Assembly (NCBI GenBank): GCA_037013495.1
Contig: CM072801.1
Location: 13,569,501-13,633,500 of the forward strand
DNA length: 64,000 nt
Reading direction: 5' to 3'
Source of the DNA: Hippophae tibetana
Lineage: Eukaryota > Streptophyta > Magnoliopsida > Rosales > Elaeagnaceae
In this document: one piece after another, positions 1-12,152 of the stretch
How the letters are laid out: each line of letters begins with the position of its first letter
How positions within the stretch are numbered: position 1 is the first letter of the stretch
Notes under the pieces: generated by a model
The model's database searches: none
What the model saw: the letters and a program-made list of their open reading frames with translations, nothing else
Told to the model about the DNA's origin: nothing
Made by a program: the position numbers and the translations under genes

Positions 1-943
1 GTTTACTAAACAGCCAGCACAGTTAAATTTAATCACAGATAAATTAAATATAACATGTAAGAATAAAGCATAAAAATACCTGTAAAGAAAATAAAATCCT
101 TACAGAACTTCGACGCTATTCCCGTTGCCGGAAAAACTCCAAGCGGAATTTGCACTCCCATTTATTGAATCAAAAAGCTAATAAATTACATAAACATAAC
201 TAGTTCTTCCCAAAAAGGGAAGAACTCTAAAACTAAGAGAAATTAACTAAAAACTAAGAAAAACTAAAGAAAACTAAAAAGAGAGAAAGAAAGAGAGAAA
301 AGAATGTATTTGGAGGTTTTGAAGGTGTGTTTTGAAGTGAAGGGAAGGGGGTATTTATAGGTGAGGATGGAGAGAAAAAATGAGTAAAAAAATGTAAAAC
401 ACGTAATGGAAATGTTGAGGTCATTAATGACGTCAGCATGACGTCATGGGGGTGGCTGCACGTGAAAAATGGGGTGAAAAGGCGTCGGCGCGTGCGGAAG
501 GGGCTGTTGGGCGCACTGGCGCGCACAGGGGGGGTGCCGCTGCGCGTAGCTCGGCGCGCGTGAACAGTAGCTGCGCGCTAAGGCGTGCGCGTGGGATGGG
601 GCACTGGGGCGTGCCACTGGGCGCGCGGCTGGGCAGCTGGGCGCGATTTTCTCCTTTTTGACATTTTTGACCTTTTTGACCCATTTTGTCCAATTTTTCC
701 ATGTTTGTTGACCTTTCCCCATTTATTTATTGATATATTTGTGATGTATTGCTTCAAGTATTCCTCTTTGAGTCTTTAAGTTGCGTTTTTAAGCCAAAAT
801 TCTTGAAAAACAATAAAAATACCCGTGATTCCAAAAAAGACAAATTTATATAAATATATGATAAAACATATAAATATATGTATTTTTAATCAATTAATGT
901 GCATAAAATCATGGTTATTTTAGTGCTTTTTGGGCACTCATCA
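1..943 (-). repeat. 3' LTR (partial) of a non-autonomous LTR retrotransposon
   Basis: This segment is a direct repeat of 5288-6227, so it is the second LTR of the element whose other LTR lies at 4265-6227. On the minus strand it begins at 943 with TGATGAG; its far end lies beyond the window. A TATA-like box (CTATAAATA on the minus strand) lies at 352-360. Positions 440-660 are strikingly GC- and CpG-rich compared with the AT-rich surroundings. The open frames there differ between the two LTR copies and hit no recognisable domain, so I do not call genes. Immediately inside the LTR, 944-956 reads as a purine-rich tract on the minus strand, fitting a polypurine tract. Confidence 0.85.
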
Positions 944-3167
944 CAACCCCCAACCAGCTTTTTGCTAGTCCCTTAGCAAGAGAAGCGATAAAAACTAATT
1001 AAACTATCCTAAATCACTTTCGTGGATTGAAACGGTTGCATTTAGCCTATGCAACAAGCCTTTAAACCCCTAGGTTGCCCTAGTGGATGAGTTTGAGTCT
1101 CGTGAGTGTTTTCAGTAATGATACCCACAAACATTGAACTAAATGTTAAAAACAATCAAATCAAAAACAAAATCATAAATTAATTTAAGGATAAAAGAAA
1201 ACAACATATCACAAAAATGTCTCATACTTTTTAATCTCCTTTAAGATCATAATTAAAATCTCAAGCATAAGTTATTTTAATCTCTTTAAACAATCATGAT
1301 TTTATTATAATAATTAGTCGAAAATCATTTTCATATTTCATATAAAAAATGTATCAATTTAATTTTACCCAATTTCAGTGTCATGAATCAGAATTCGCTT
1401 CGACTCTATTCCTCACAAGTCAATACTCTCAAAACACTGAATCTTATGGGTTCAAACACTCGTACTAATTTATATGCGAAAGAGTTGATGTATAGAAATG
1501 AACTAATATGTTCGCATATGTATAAAGAATAAAGGCTCAAAGTGTTATTTTAACGTTGATCTCATGAAAGGAATCGAATGTATAAATTATAAAGATATCA
1601 TATATAAAAATTATTTTTATGCATAAATCAAACTCATTAAGAAAGAATTTCAAGATATATGCTTTTTACAAATGAAGAAATTGCAATGACTTTTTAGGGA
1701 ATTACTTCCTATATCTTTCTTTTGTAATTAGCCTGTACTCACAACTTTGTAGGCAACGTGGGTAATAGTATGTAGATGATACTATATATTTTTTTATCTC
1801 TCTATTTTTTTCTGAAGATTTTTTTTTCAATATATGTATATTTTTAGAGAGTCAACCCATGTACATATTGTACATTTTTTTGGATTTTGGTGAGTGGTTA
1901 ATTTTGTGGCTTTTCTGTTTGATCTTGGTTTAGGTAACCCCATATATGTCTTTTTGTTTTTGTAGCAGTCATGCATAAATGAGATATAAGCATATACTAT
2001 CAATTTCTACTCAAATCATTTAATCTAAGCAAAAATAATAAAAAAAAATATATGATACTCTATTAAGATGAGAAAAAAAAATCATACATTCAATGCTAAT
2101 ACCTATAGAGATCATCTAAAAATTTGAATAAATAAGAAATGTGTTTGGAGTAGAAAAAAATATATATTTCACTCTGAATAAAAGAAATTAGGCTCAAATT
2201 ATATCTCACAAGGGTAGTCTCCACTAAAAAAAATTCATAAATACCGATTTTGGGTTTAATATAATTTCCACATTTTATCAAGAAATACTAGTTATGACAA
2301 AAACTAACTAATTATCAAAAACAATTACAAAATATTTCATGATATGTTTTCAAAAATTAATCTAACAGTACAAAAGACTTAACTATTTACTTAAATTTGA
2401 TTTAAAGAAATGATAATTTTTTGTGAATTTTTTTTTAAATAATTTTTTAAATTGTTAAATCTTTTTTTTAATTAAGCATGGTAATTTTTCACCACCCCCA
2501 ACCTAGAACTTACATTGTCCTCAATGTAACAACTGTAAATTAAAGATAAAGAGAAAAGAGAAGAAAAATTACCTATTTCCTGAGAATGTGTAAGTAGTAA
2601 TGGAGAAATGCAGGTACATCCATCATATTCATTATTAAAGTGTATACAGACAGATCCCTATAAACTTCTAACATCTCAACAAATATTTTTAGTTTTAACA
2701 ATTTAAAAATTATTAAACTAAAATAAACAATAAAATTAAGTAAATAAAATAAATAACAGAAAATTACCTAAAATGATGGGTTGTCTCCCATCCAGCGCTT
2801 AGTTTAACGTCTTAGCAAGACGTAACTTGAGGATTGCATTTTAAGTAAACTCAATGTCCCCTCATCATTGAGTCAATCATACCTACAAGTAAGACAAGGT
2901 TGTCTACCTATACTGTTTCAAACATGCCCTATTGATTTTTAAATTTTTCTGTACCAAAAACTAAGGGCATGCTTGAGTGTTTTAGATAACCCACATCTAG
3001 GTGCAAATCAAATAATTAAGGCATCAAAACACAATTGTACCTAGATCAAGCAAAGAAACTAACTCTTGATATTGTAATTAAAACTTTAAAATTTTGGAGA
3101 TAGTTTCAGAATATTTTTTTTTATTTTTTAAGTTAAAATAACATAATCAGTATTAACCAAGAGTGTA

Positions 3168-3290
3168 CTCAGGAAAGAATGGTGGGACAAAGGCTCCTTA
3201 AAAACCATCCTCCTAGACAGAACAACGTTCTCAGGAAAGACTAGTGGCACAAAGGCATCTAGGAACTAGTCTCCTAGACAGAACTCCCTT
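3168..3290. repeat. Two-copy tandem repeat, about 62 bp unit
   Basis: Copy one (3168-3229) and copy two (3230-3290) both start with CTCAGGAAAGA and share GACAAAGG/CACAAAGG and CTCCTAGACAGAAC blocks. It lies inside the non-coding element interior and probably arose by local duplication. Confidence 0.7.
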
Positions 3291-3299
3291 AGATCTTTA

Positions 3300-3790
3300 C
3301 TTTTCATGTTATTAAAGTTAAGTTAATTAAGTTATATTAAGTAAAAATTTAAGTTAATTAAATAAAAGAAAATTTAAGTTAATTAAGTTAAGTTAATTAA
3401 AAAGCTAATTTAAAAATCTAAGTTAAGTTAAAAAAATCTAAGTTAATTAAAAAGTTAAGTTAATTAAGTTAAGTAAACCAAAAATCTAAGTTATTTAAGT
3501 TAATTAAAAATCTAAGTTAATTAAGTTAAATAAAAATTAAGAGAAAAAAAATAGTTAAAGAAAAGAAAAGAAAATAATAAAATAAAAAATAATAAAAATA
3601 AAAATAAATAAAAATAAATAAAATTAAAATTGAAATAAAATAAAATAAAACAAAATAAAATAAAATAAAATAAAATTGAAAAAGGAAAAGGAAAATAAAA
3701 TAAGAATAAAAATTGATTTTTTTTATTTTGTTTTTATTCATTTTTATTATTATTTTTTTAAAAAAAATAAAAATAAAAATAAAATAAAGT
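3300..3790. repeat. Low-complexity AAGTTAATTA and AAATAAAAT tracts
   Basis: 3300-3540 is built from many copies of TTAAGTTAATTAA. 3540-3790 is almost pure A with spaced T and G residues. Any open frame here is compositional and not a gene. Confidence 0.8.
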
Positions 3791-4240
3791 TAAGATTTTA
3801 AATAAAAACTTAAAATTAAATGAAAATTAAAAATTAAGTTTTTTAATTTTTTTTTATTTTATTTTTACTATTTATGAACGGTAATTTTATTTTACTATTC
3901 ATGCTATATTATTTCTTATTAACTTAAATTTTTTTTACTATTAATGAACAGTAATTTTATTTGACTATTTACACTATACTATTTATTTTTTATCTTAAAG
4001 TTTTTTTATGTTTTTAAGTTTTTAATTTTTTTTTACTATTCATGAACGATAAAATTTTTTACTTCAAATTTCAAATTTCTAAATTATTTTACAATTAAAA
4101 AAATTATTTTTTTATTTTTATTTCTTATGAAATTTAAAATTTGATTATTATTTTTTTTATTAAAACAAAAAAATCACAATTATTTACAGCATAAAAATGT
4201 TTTTAAAATTTTGATAAATAATTTAAAAACCGCTATTCTT

Positions 4241-4258
4241 TCCCCGGCAACGGCGCCA
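4241..4258 (-). other. Primer-binding site matching tRNA-Asp
   Basis: The plus strand reads TCCCCGGCAACGGCGCCA, the 3' end of plant tRNA-Asp(GUC) including CCA, as recalled. On the minus strand this is an 18-nt primer-binding site. It starts six bases inside the LTR end at 4265, the expected position just 3' of a 5' LTR. It fixes the orientation of the element. Confidence 0.85.
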
Positions 4259-4264
4259 AAAACT

Positions 4265-6227
4265 TGATGAGCGAAAACCGACATCTTCGATTCTTGCCAA
4301 TACTTTGGTTTTAATATTTATAAAACTCTCGCAAGTGCACGAATCATTTCGAAGAAAATGATAAGTATACTCCCAAGGTCGATCTAAGGAAAGAATGTAT
4401 GTGGTTTTTAATTTATTATTCAAACTTTTAAAAACGAAATTAAATCCTAAACATACTGTCACGATAGTTTGGTTTTTGTGTTCCTAATCTAATAACATAA
4501 AAATAAACATATATACAAATTAATTAAATATAATCTAATAACATAAAAATAAACATAGATACAAATTCAATAAATAGTTATCTAAAAATAAATATAAATA
4601 CAGATTCAATAAATATTTATGCAAATTTATCATTTATATTAGTGGAGTATTTATGGATATAATAGCTAAATTAATTATGTTTGCTCATATTATCTAGGTT
4701 ATTAAAGATATAAATTGATTTTTTATTGATTCTCTCTTTTTTATATAAATACCACCTTTGGTGGGGTTAGATATTCTTTGTTAACTAAACAAATCAATTA
4801 ACCCCTATGGGTGGGGTTGATAACTAATTTGGTTAATTAAATTAATTCTTTTTTCTAAGAGATTTGAAAATGAACCATTTAGATGCCACCTTTGGTGGGG
4901 TTAGACAGTTTAAACTTTATTAAAGGTGTCCAAATTAAACATAAGAATTTAATTATCCGAGTACTAACTTTCAAGTTTTAAAACCACTATTGAAAACATG
5001 TTGTCAATACATTTTTACATAATAATTCTTATAAAAACTTTTGAAATAGAGTTTCACTCTAACTACCGGGCGATTGTACCAACAAATAAAAGAACACTAC
5101 TCTAAATTAGACCGGATAACTAAACCTTAAAATCTAATTTTCAGATTTAAGTTTTTAATGAAAAATAATATATTTCTCTCTAACATTCTTAATATAAAAT
5201 CTTGAATAAAAATAAAATCAATTCATTTTAGAAATTTTTACCTATTTAATATTTCGCAAGCATAACAACGTTATTATTACATCATGTTTATAAACAGCCA
5301 GCACAGTTAAATTTAATCACAGACAAATTAAATATAACATGTAAGAATAAAGCATAAAAATAACTGTAAAGAAAATAAAATCCTTACAGAACTTCGACGC
5401 TATTCCCGTTGCTGGAAAATCTCCAAGCAGAATTTGCACTCCCATTTATTGAATCAAAAAGCTAAATTATTACAAAAACATTACAAGTTCCTCTCAAAAA
5501 GAGAAGAACTCTAAAACTAAGAGAATTGAACTAAAAACTAAGAAAGAAACTAAGAAAAGCTTAAAAACTAAGAAAGAAACTAAGAAAAACTCAAAAACTA
5601 AGAAATGAGAGAAAGAAAGAAGAGAGAAGTGTGTTTTGAAGGTGTGTTTTGAAGTGAAGGGAAGGGGGGGTATTTATAGGTGAGGATGGAGAGAAAAAAT
5701 GAGTAAAAAAATGTTAAAAAAATGTAAAAACGCGTAATGGAAATGCTGAGGTCATTAATGACGTCATGGGGGCGCCTGCACGTGAAAAATGGGGCGAAAA
5801 GGCATCGGCGTGCGGGGGGGGGGTGTCGCTGTGCGCAGCTCGGCGCGCGTGAACAGTAGCCGCGCGCTGGGGCGCACGCGGATGGGCAGGCTGGCGTGCG
5901 CGGGATGGGGCGTGCCGCTGGGCGCGCAGCTGGGCGCGATTTTCTCCTTTTTGACATTTTTGACCCATTTTGTCCAATTTTTCCATGTTTGTTGACATTT
6001 CCCCATTTATTTATTGATATATTTGTGATGTATTGCTTCAAGTATTCCTCTTTGAGTCTTTAAGTTGCGTTTTTAAGCCAAAATTCCTGAAAAATAATAA
6101 AAATACCCGTGATTCCGAAAAAGACAAATTTATATAAATATATGATAAAACATATAAATATATGTATTTTTAATCAATTAATGTGCATAAAATCATGGTT
6201 ATTTTAGTGCTTTTTGAGCACTCATCA
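4265..6227 (-). repeat. 5' LTR (complete, 1963 bp) of the non-autonomous element
   Basis: The LTR is bounded by the inverted termini TGATGAG (4265-4271) and CTCATCA (6221-6227). It abuts the tRNA-Asp primer site on one side and unrelated DNA from 6228 on the other. Positions 5288-6227 repeat in the partial LTR at the start of the window. A TATA-like box is at 5671-5679, followed downstream on the minus strand by transcript-like R/U5 sequence. A CpG-rich block lies at 5755-5940. Near 4750-4910 a CCACCTTTGGTGGGGTTAGA unit occurs twice, with a third degenerate copy. The bases outside the LTR (6228-6232, TCATG) are the candidate target duplication; the partner lies outside the window. Confidence 0.88.
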
Positions 6228-7293
6228 TCATGATTAAGATCACATTACATGTAATTTCTAGTTACACATCCATACTTGATCTATGTCGTTGAATATATTT
6301 GGTATGATGATCATTGATGGATAGAGTTACGATAAATGTAACAAAGGTCGCTTTGGTCCCATATTGGTATAAGATACCGACTAGATTGATTAAAGAATAT
6401 GTTTATAGAATAATTAACAAGTTTGTGTGCACCCAAGGTTATCAAATATAATTGTCATTGCAATTAATTTGTAACCGAAGTGGGAGATTGTTAGATTATT
6501 TTTTAATAACCCAATGAGTGGGCTAACAAATTAAGTAAATTATATTTTGAACTATTATTATTTTAATTGGGCTAAGTAAGTGATCTAATTAGTAGAGTCC
6601 AATTAAACATCTTATACGATATGTGTTTCGCAATGTGTAATACCCAATAATAAACCTAATTAGGGTTAATGAGACTCTCATTAGTTTAATATATAAAAAA
6701 TACTGTAAAGTTTGATCCCCAAGCCTAATCACAAACACCTCTCCTTCTCTCTTAATTTTCATATATTGAGTGAGAATCTATAAGAGAAAAAAGATTAGTC
6801 TATGGAAGATTATAAACATGTAATCCATTCTTCAATCATTCATCATAGATTCAGGTATATTTTTCATTTTTTGTATAATCTTGATAATCAGTCTAAGATA
6901 TATGCATATATTTAGATATAATTATAATAGAGAGAATATAAAACTAATTCAAAAGTTGAAACAAAAACCAAGTTGAGAACTTTGCTTTATTATAAAGCAT
7001 TTATAGTCTGAACTATATGAATTCCAAAGAGTTTCGAAAAACCAAGAATACGTGAAGCTGATATAATCAATATATTTGATATTCTAAGCTGAAAGGAGAC
7101 GTGGGTTTTCTTAATACACTGAGTTCTTAGTTAAAAAGATATCAAATATGATGAAAAAAGTAGTTTCAAACACAAAATCTGCATTCTACAGGATTATAAC
7201 TGCTATTGTATCAGACTCATTGATTTACACAACGAAAACTCAAAAACCACCAACATCTTCATGTGGGTACGTGTCCATTTCAACAGAACATTG
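6228..7293. other. Intergenic stretch with an LTR-like remnant
   Basis: No gene is visible. At 6476-6494 the purine-rich run AAGTGGGAGA is followed by TTGTTAG, the usual junction between the polypurine tract and 3' LTR of plant copia elements. This suggests that 6489 onward (to roughly 6950) is a solo or truncated LTR. Neither its far end nor a second copy was found, so the call is tentative. 6950-7293 shows nothing recognisable. Confidence 0.35.
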
Positions 7294-7769
7294 TGTTGAA
7301 TATTGACTCTAAAAGTAACAAATTAGTGGCATAATTTAGGGAAATTAATGGCCTAATTTGTGGCATGATTTAAGAAAATTAGTGGCATAATTTAAGGAAA
7401 TTAGTGGCCTAATTTAAGGCTTAAATTATGGAAAAATTTAGAAAAAGGGAGCCTTGCTTCATCTATAAATAGGGAAGAGTTCATGCATTGAAGAACAAGG
7501 CAAAAATAAAAAAAAATCAAAGAGAGCATAAGCAAACTCAAAGAGAGAAAATACTTATGAGTTTGAGAGTTTTCTATGAGTTTGAGGAAACACTTGAAAG
7601 ATATTATTAGTGAAGAAATCTGTATCTGTATTTTGTATATTTCTTACTCAGTTCAAATAATATCTCCTACCTCCCGTGGACCTAGGCGAATTGCCGAACC
7701 ACATAAATACTGTGTGTTCATTTTATCGCTTTGATATATTCATATATCGCTATTTATTGCTTTCACCCA
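7294..7769 (+). repeat. 5' LTR of the copia element
   Basis: It starts TGTTGAATATTG and ends CACCCA before the primer site. It has a TATA box (CTATAAATA) near 7471-7479. Several copies of a unit like AATTAGTGGCATAATTTA fill the U3 part; the 3' LTR has fewer copies, which accounts for much of the 22-bp length difference. Confidence 0.88.
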
Positions 7770-7777
7770 CAAAAAAT

Positions 7778-7790
7778 TGGTATCAGAGCC
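7778..7790 (+). other. Primer-binding site, tRNA-iMet type
   Basis: TGGTATCAGAGCC, the classical copia primer-binding sequence complementary to the initiator tRNA-Met 3' end, lies eight bases inside the 5' LTR. Confidence 0.9.
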
Positions 7791-8103
7791 AAATATAGCA
7801 TTATTATATATCAAATCGAAGCTATCGACGAGACGAATGCAACGGTGAAAGAATCGCTCAAATTACAAGTCAGAATCACCACCAGAAGCCTCCAGAGTAC
7901 AACTACTAGAAATTGAGTCAACTCACTGAGTTGGACCGAGTTGGTCCATTTTTCATCCGTTTTCAGCTGAGTTGAATCTATTCCTAGCTAATTGGACTAT
8001 TCCGGATTCAACTGCGGACTCTGTTTTTTCAAATAAGGTATAAAATTTGGAAAAACACTGTTTTAAGTTGTAAGTACAAAATTTATGTTATCTGCTTCTA
8101 CTT

Positions 8104-8975
8104 ATGGCTGATAAAAGAGAGATCGAAGAAGGTGAACAAGTTGACCATAGAATTTATGGCAAGCCAAGTTGTTCTACTCGAAGAACTATGTTGTCCAATG
8201 CAAATTTTGAGGTGGAGAAATTCGACGACACCAATAACTTTGGCATGTGACAATGTGAGGTATTAGATCTATTGTTTCGAGAAGGATCTAATATAGTCTT
8301 GGAGACCAAGCCAGGCGATTATTCAAATGAAGATTGGAATTATGTAAATCAACAAGCTTGTGGCACAATTTGACTGTGATTAGGAAAAGATTAGAAGTAC
8401 TTTGTCATGAAAGAGAATGTAGCTGCAGTTCTCTAGAAGAAACTAGAGGACAAGTACATGACGAAAAGTACTGAGAACAGACTCTACTTGAAGAAGAAAC
8501 TTTTTGTTTCCAATACAAGAAAGGTACCCCTATGATTGAGCACTTAGATAATTTCAATAAAATTTTGGTCGATCTACAAAATTATCGATGAAGATAAAGC
8601 TTTGTTGTTGCTGAATTCATTACCTGAGAGCTATGAACATTTAACCACAATCTTATTATATGGAAAGGATGAGGTTAAGTTCCTAGATGTTTCAAATGCT
8701 TTGGTAAATAATGAGTACCGGAAAAAGGATCAACATGATCACAGAGACTCAATATCAGAAGCATTGACGACATCCAGAGGTAGGACTAACAACAAAAATC
8801 TGGTGGATCAAATAATAGGGGGAATCCAGTGACTAGTGTGCCTATTGTCACCATAAAGGGCACTGGAAGAAAGATTGTCCAAACAAGGACAAGTCAAATG
8901 CAAATGTTGCACAAAAGGTTGATGAAGATGAAGAATCAACCTTTTCAGTTTCATCATCAAAAACCTAGTAAGATA
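8104..8975 (+). pseudogene. copia gag remnant with CCHC zinc knuckle
   Basis: Starting at an ATG at 8104, the frame reads as a copia capsid/nucleocapsid protein but has several internal stops and at least one frame change. At 8837-8881 a C-x2-C-x4-H-x4-C zinc knuckle is intact (Cys, Cys, His, Cys with an HHKGHW core). Upstream the NSLPESYEHL block is typical of UBN2/gag of copia elements. It is non-functional because of the stops. Confidence 0.8.
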
Positions 8976-11900
8976 AGTGGATCCTTGATTCTGGATGTTC
9001 TTATCATATGTGTCCAAACAGACATTGGTTTTTGAGTTTTGAAGAGCTCGATGGAGAAGTTGTGCTTATGGGCAACGACAATGCCTGTCAGACAAAAAGG
9101 ATCGTAACAGTACGACTAAAGATGCATGATGGTACAATCAGTTGACTTACAAATGTAAGGTATATTCCTGACCTAAAGAAAAACCTTATTTCTTTAGGTG
9201 TTCTAGATTCTGATGGTTACAAGGTAACATTGGAAAATGGAGTCTTGAAAGTTGTACGAGGTGCATTTGTAGCGATGAAGGGTACTCGGAAGGCGAACTT
9301 GTATTTCCTATATGAGAGTACAGTTACAGGAAGAGCAACTATCTCAAGTAGTTCTGAAGAAAAGACAAATGATTCTTCCCGCCTGTGGCACATGCGCTTA
9401 GGGGATGTCAGTGAAAAGCCTTTGCAAGGCTTAATGAAACAAGTTCTTTTGAAAGGTGCCAAGACTAGAAAGTTTGATTTCTACGAGCATTGTGTAATGG
9501 GAAAACAAACAAGAGTCAAGTTCGGCACTGCCATTCATCGTACTAAGGGATCTCTTAATTATATTCACACGGATGTCTAGGGACCTTCAAAGAATGCTTC
9601 ACTTGGAGGTAAACGTTGGTTTGCGACTTTTATTGATGATTTCTCTAGATATGTCTGGATATACACCATGAGTTACAAAGATGAAGTTATGGATATCTTT
9701 CTTAAATGGAAGAAAATGATCGAGACTCATACAGGCAAGAAAATTAAAAGGCTCAGATCTGATAATGGTGGTGAGCTCAAATTATATCCCTTCTTTAAAG
9801 TTTGTCAAGATGAAGGGATAATGAGACATTTTTCAGTTCCTCGTACACCACAACAGAATGAAGTTACAGAACGAATGAATCGAACTTTGGTTGAGAAAGT
9901 TTGATGTATGCTATCTCAATCCAAATTGAGCAAGGCATTTTGGGCTGAGGCTTTGTCATATGCAACTCATATAGTTAACAGACTTCCTGCGACTGTATTA
10001 GATGAGAAAACTCCTAAAGAGGTATGGTCTGGAAAATCTACTACTGATTATGATTCATTGCGAATATTTGGATGTCCAGCATATTTTCATGTTAGTGAAT
10101 CCAAAATGGATCCTAGAGCAAAGAAAGCTATTTTCTTGGGCTTTAAGGAAGGAGTTAAAGGATTTTGACTTTGGTGTGGTGAGTCCAAGAAGATCGTCTT
10201 AAGCCGAGATGTTACATTCAACGAGTCTGTTATGCTGAGATAGAAAAATTCAGAGAAAGAGAATGAAAATCCAAATACTCTTTCTAAGGTGATGCTTGAG
10301 ACTCCGGAAGATCTAGAAAAGATTGCACCGATTACCGACCGTGGTGAAGATGAAATTGATGATCAATAAGAGATCTCAGTTGAGGTGGAGGTTCTCTCAC
10401 CATCACCACCGATCAATCAACAGCCAGAATCTATTGCCACTGCTTGACCGAGAAAAGAGATTAGAAAGCCTACCAGATACATAGACATGGTAGCATTCGC
10501 ACTTCCAGTAATTGATGATGATGTCACATGCACTTACAGAGAAGTCGTGCAGAGAGTTGATAGTATGAAGTGGAAGATGGCAATGGATGAAGAGATGAAG
10601 TCTCTACACCAGAATCAGACTTGGGAGTTGGTTCAACTTCCCAAAGGAAAGAAAACTATTGGCTGTAAATGGGTCTATGCCAAGAAGGAAGGTGTTCCTG
10701 GTAAAGACAACATCAGATACAAAGCCAGATTGGTAGCAAAAGGCTATGCTCAGAAAGATGGAATAGACTACAATGAGGTATTCTCACATGTTGTTAAGCA
10801 TTCATCTATTCAGATACTATTGGCTTTGGTAGCACAGTTTGATCTCGAGTTAGCTCAACTCGATGTCAAAACAACTTTTCTCCATGGTACTTTGAATGAA
10901 GAAATCTACATGTCTCAACCAGATGGCTTCAAAATTCCAGGACGAGAGAATTGGGCTTGCAAGCTGAGCAAGTCAGTTTACAGTTTGAAGCAATCACCGC
11001 GACAATAGTACAAGCGCTTTAATAGCTTCATTAGAGAGTAGAAGTACACATGCAGTCAGTTTGATCATAATGTATACTTTTGGAAACTCCAAGATGGTAC
11101 CTTCATTTATTTGCTCTTATATGTTGATGATATGTTAATTGCATCTAAAAGCAAGGTAGAGATCGACAAATTGAAGGCTCTCTTGAGTTCAGAATTTGAA
11201 ATGAAAGATCTTGGAGAAGCTAAGAAATTTTTTGGGATGGAAATCACAAGAGATAGAGTTGTAAGCACAGTCTGTCTGACACAGACTCAGTATTTGAAGA
11301 AAGTACTACAAAGGTTTGACATTGATGAAAAAACCAAACCAGTAAGTACACCGCTTGCTCCTCACTTTCAGTTGAGTGCGTTGATGTCACCTAGCACCAC
11401 CGATGAGAAGAAGCAAATGGAACATGTTCCATTTGCAAATGTTGTTGGTGCCTTGATGTATGCAATGGTTTGCACCAGACCTGATATTTCCCACGCTGTT
11501 AGTATGTTGAGTCGGTACATGCATAATCCCGGTAAAGGACACTGGCAAGTAGTGAAGTGGATTCTACGCTACATCTATGGTACTATGGATATTGGTTTAA
11601 AGTTTGAAAGAGACAAGACTGAAGGCAAACACCTAGTTGGATATGTGGATTCTGACTATGTTGGAGATCTGGATAAACGTTGATCTACAACTGGTTATGT
11701 GTTCACAATGGCAGGAGGACCAGCTTGTTAGAGATCAACATTGTAGTCAACTATAGCTTTGTCTACTACAGAGGCAGAGTATATGGTTGTAACAGAAGAT
11801 TCAAAGAAGTTATATGGCTTCTCAGGTTGACTAAGGATTTGGGTATTGTTCAGAAGAATGTGGAGGTTTTCTACGACAGCCAGAGTGTCATTTGTTTGGC

Positions 11901-12000
11901 AAAGAACTAAGTTCATCATGGTCGCACCAAGCACATCGATGTTCGATTTCATTTTGTTCGAGAAATCGTCGATGAAGGGAATGTTATATTCCAGAAAGTC
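8976..12000 (+). pseudogene. copia pol remnant: protease, integrase, RT, RNase H
   Basis: The protease motif D-S-G-C-S lies at 8987-9001. The GAG-pre-integrase segment is around 9360-9530. The integrase core runs from about 9560 to 9900, with the expected two Asp and the Glu of the D,D-35-E triad visible. The reverse transcriptase begins near 10520 (KWKMAMDEEM block) and has Y-V-D-D at 11120-11131. RNase H runs about 11630-11990. In-frame stops interrupt nearly every domain, for example at 9578, 9902, 11008 and 11681. Several replace a Trp or Arg codon by one transition. Confidence 0.88.
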
Positions 12001-12152
12001 GGAACTGTAGATAACCCTGCATATATGCTTACAAAGGTGGTTACAGGGATCAAGTTTCAACACTGCTTGAACTTGATCAACATCTCTCGAGCTTAGAGCG
12101 CATGTGGCGCATTTGGAGGTAGCGTTATGAACTTTTTCTCCAAGGTGAAGAT

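Larger units (their letters stand above)
944..4264 (-). mobile_element. Non-coding interior of a LARD-like LTR element
   Basis: About 3.3 kb lies between the two LTRs and contains no gag, protease, integrase, reverse transcriptase or RNase H. Such an element must rely on enzymes from elsewhere (large retrotransposon derivative). A purine-rich stretch around 2490-2525 on the minus strand resembles the post-pol region of Athila/Tat Ty3-gypsy elements as I remember it. With the tRNA-Asp primer site, this suggests descent from that lineage; that assignment is inference. The interior also holds a 62-bp tandem duplication (3168-3290), A/T low-complexity tracts (3300-3780) and imperfectly repeated units at 3868-4060. 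Confidence 0.75.

Noticed and set aside
433-722. Overlapping minus-strand open frames rich in Ala, Arg and Pro
   Set aside because: They lie in the CpG-rich part of an LTR, exist in several frames at once, and are not preserved between the two LTR copies.
3526-3741. Phe/Tyr-rich minus-strand open frame
   Set aside because: Pure product of an A-rich low-complexity tract; no gene features.
5598-6041. 147-codon minus-strand open frame
   Set aside because: Sits inside the LTR U3/R with its TATA box; the equivalent frame in the other LTR is broken.
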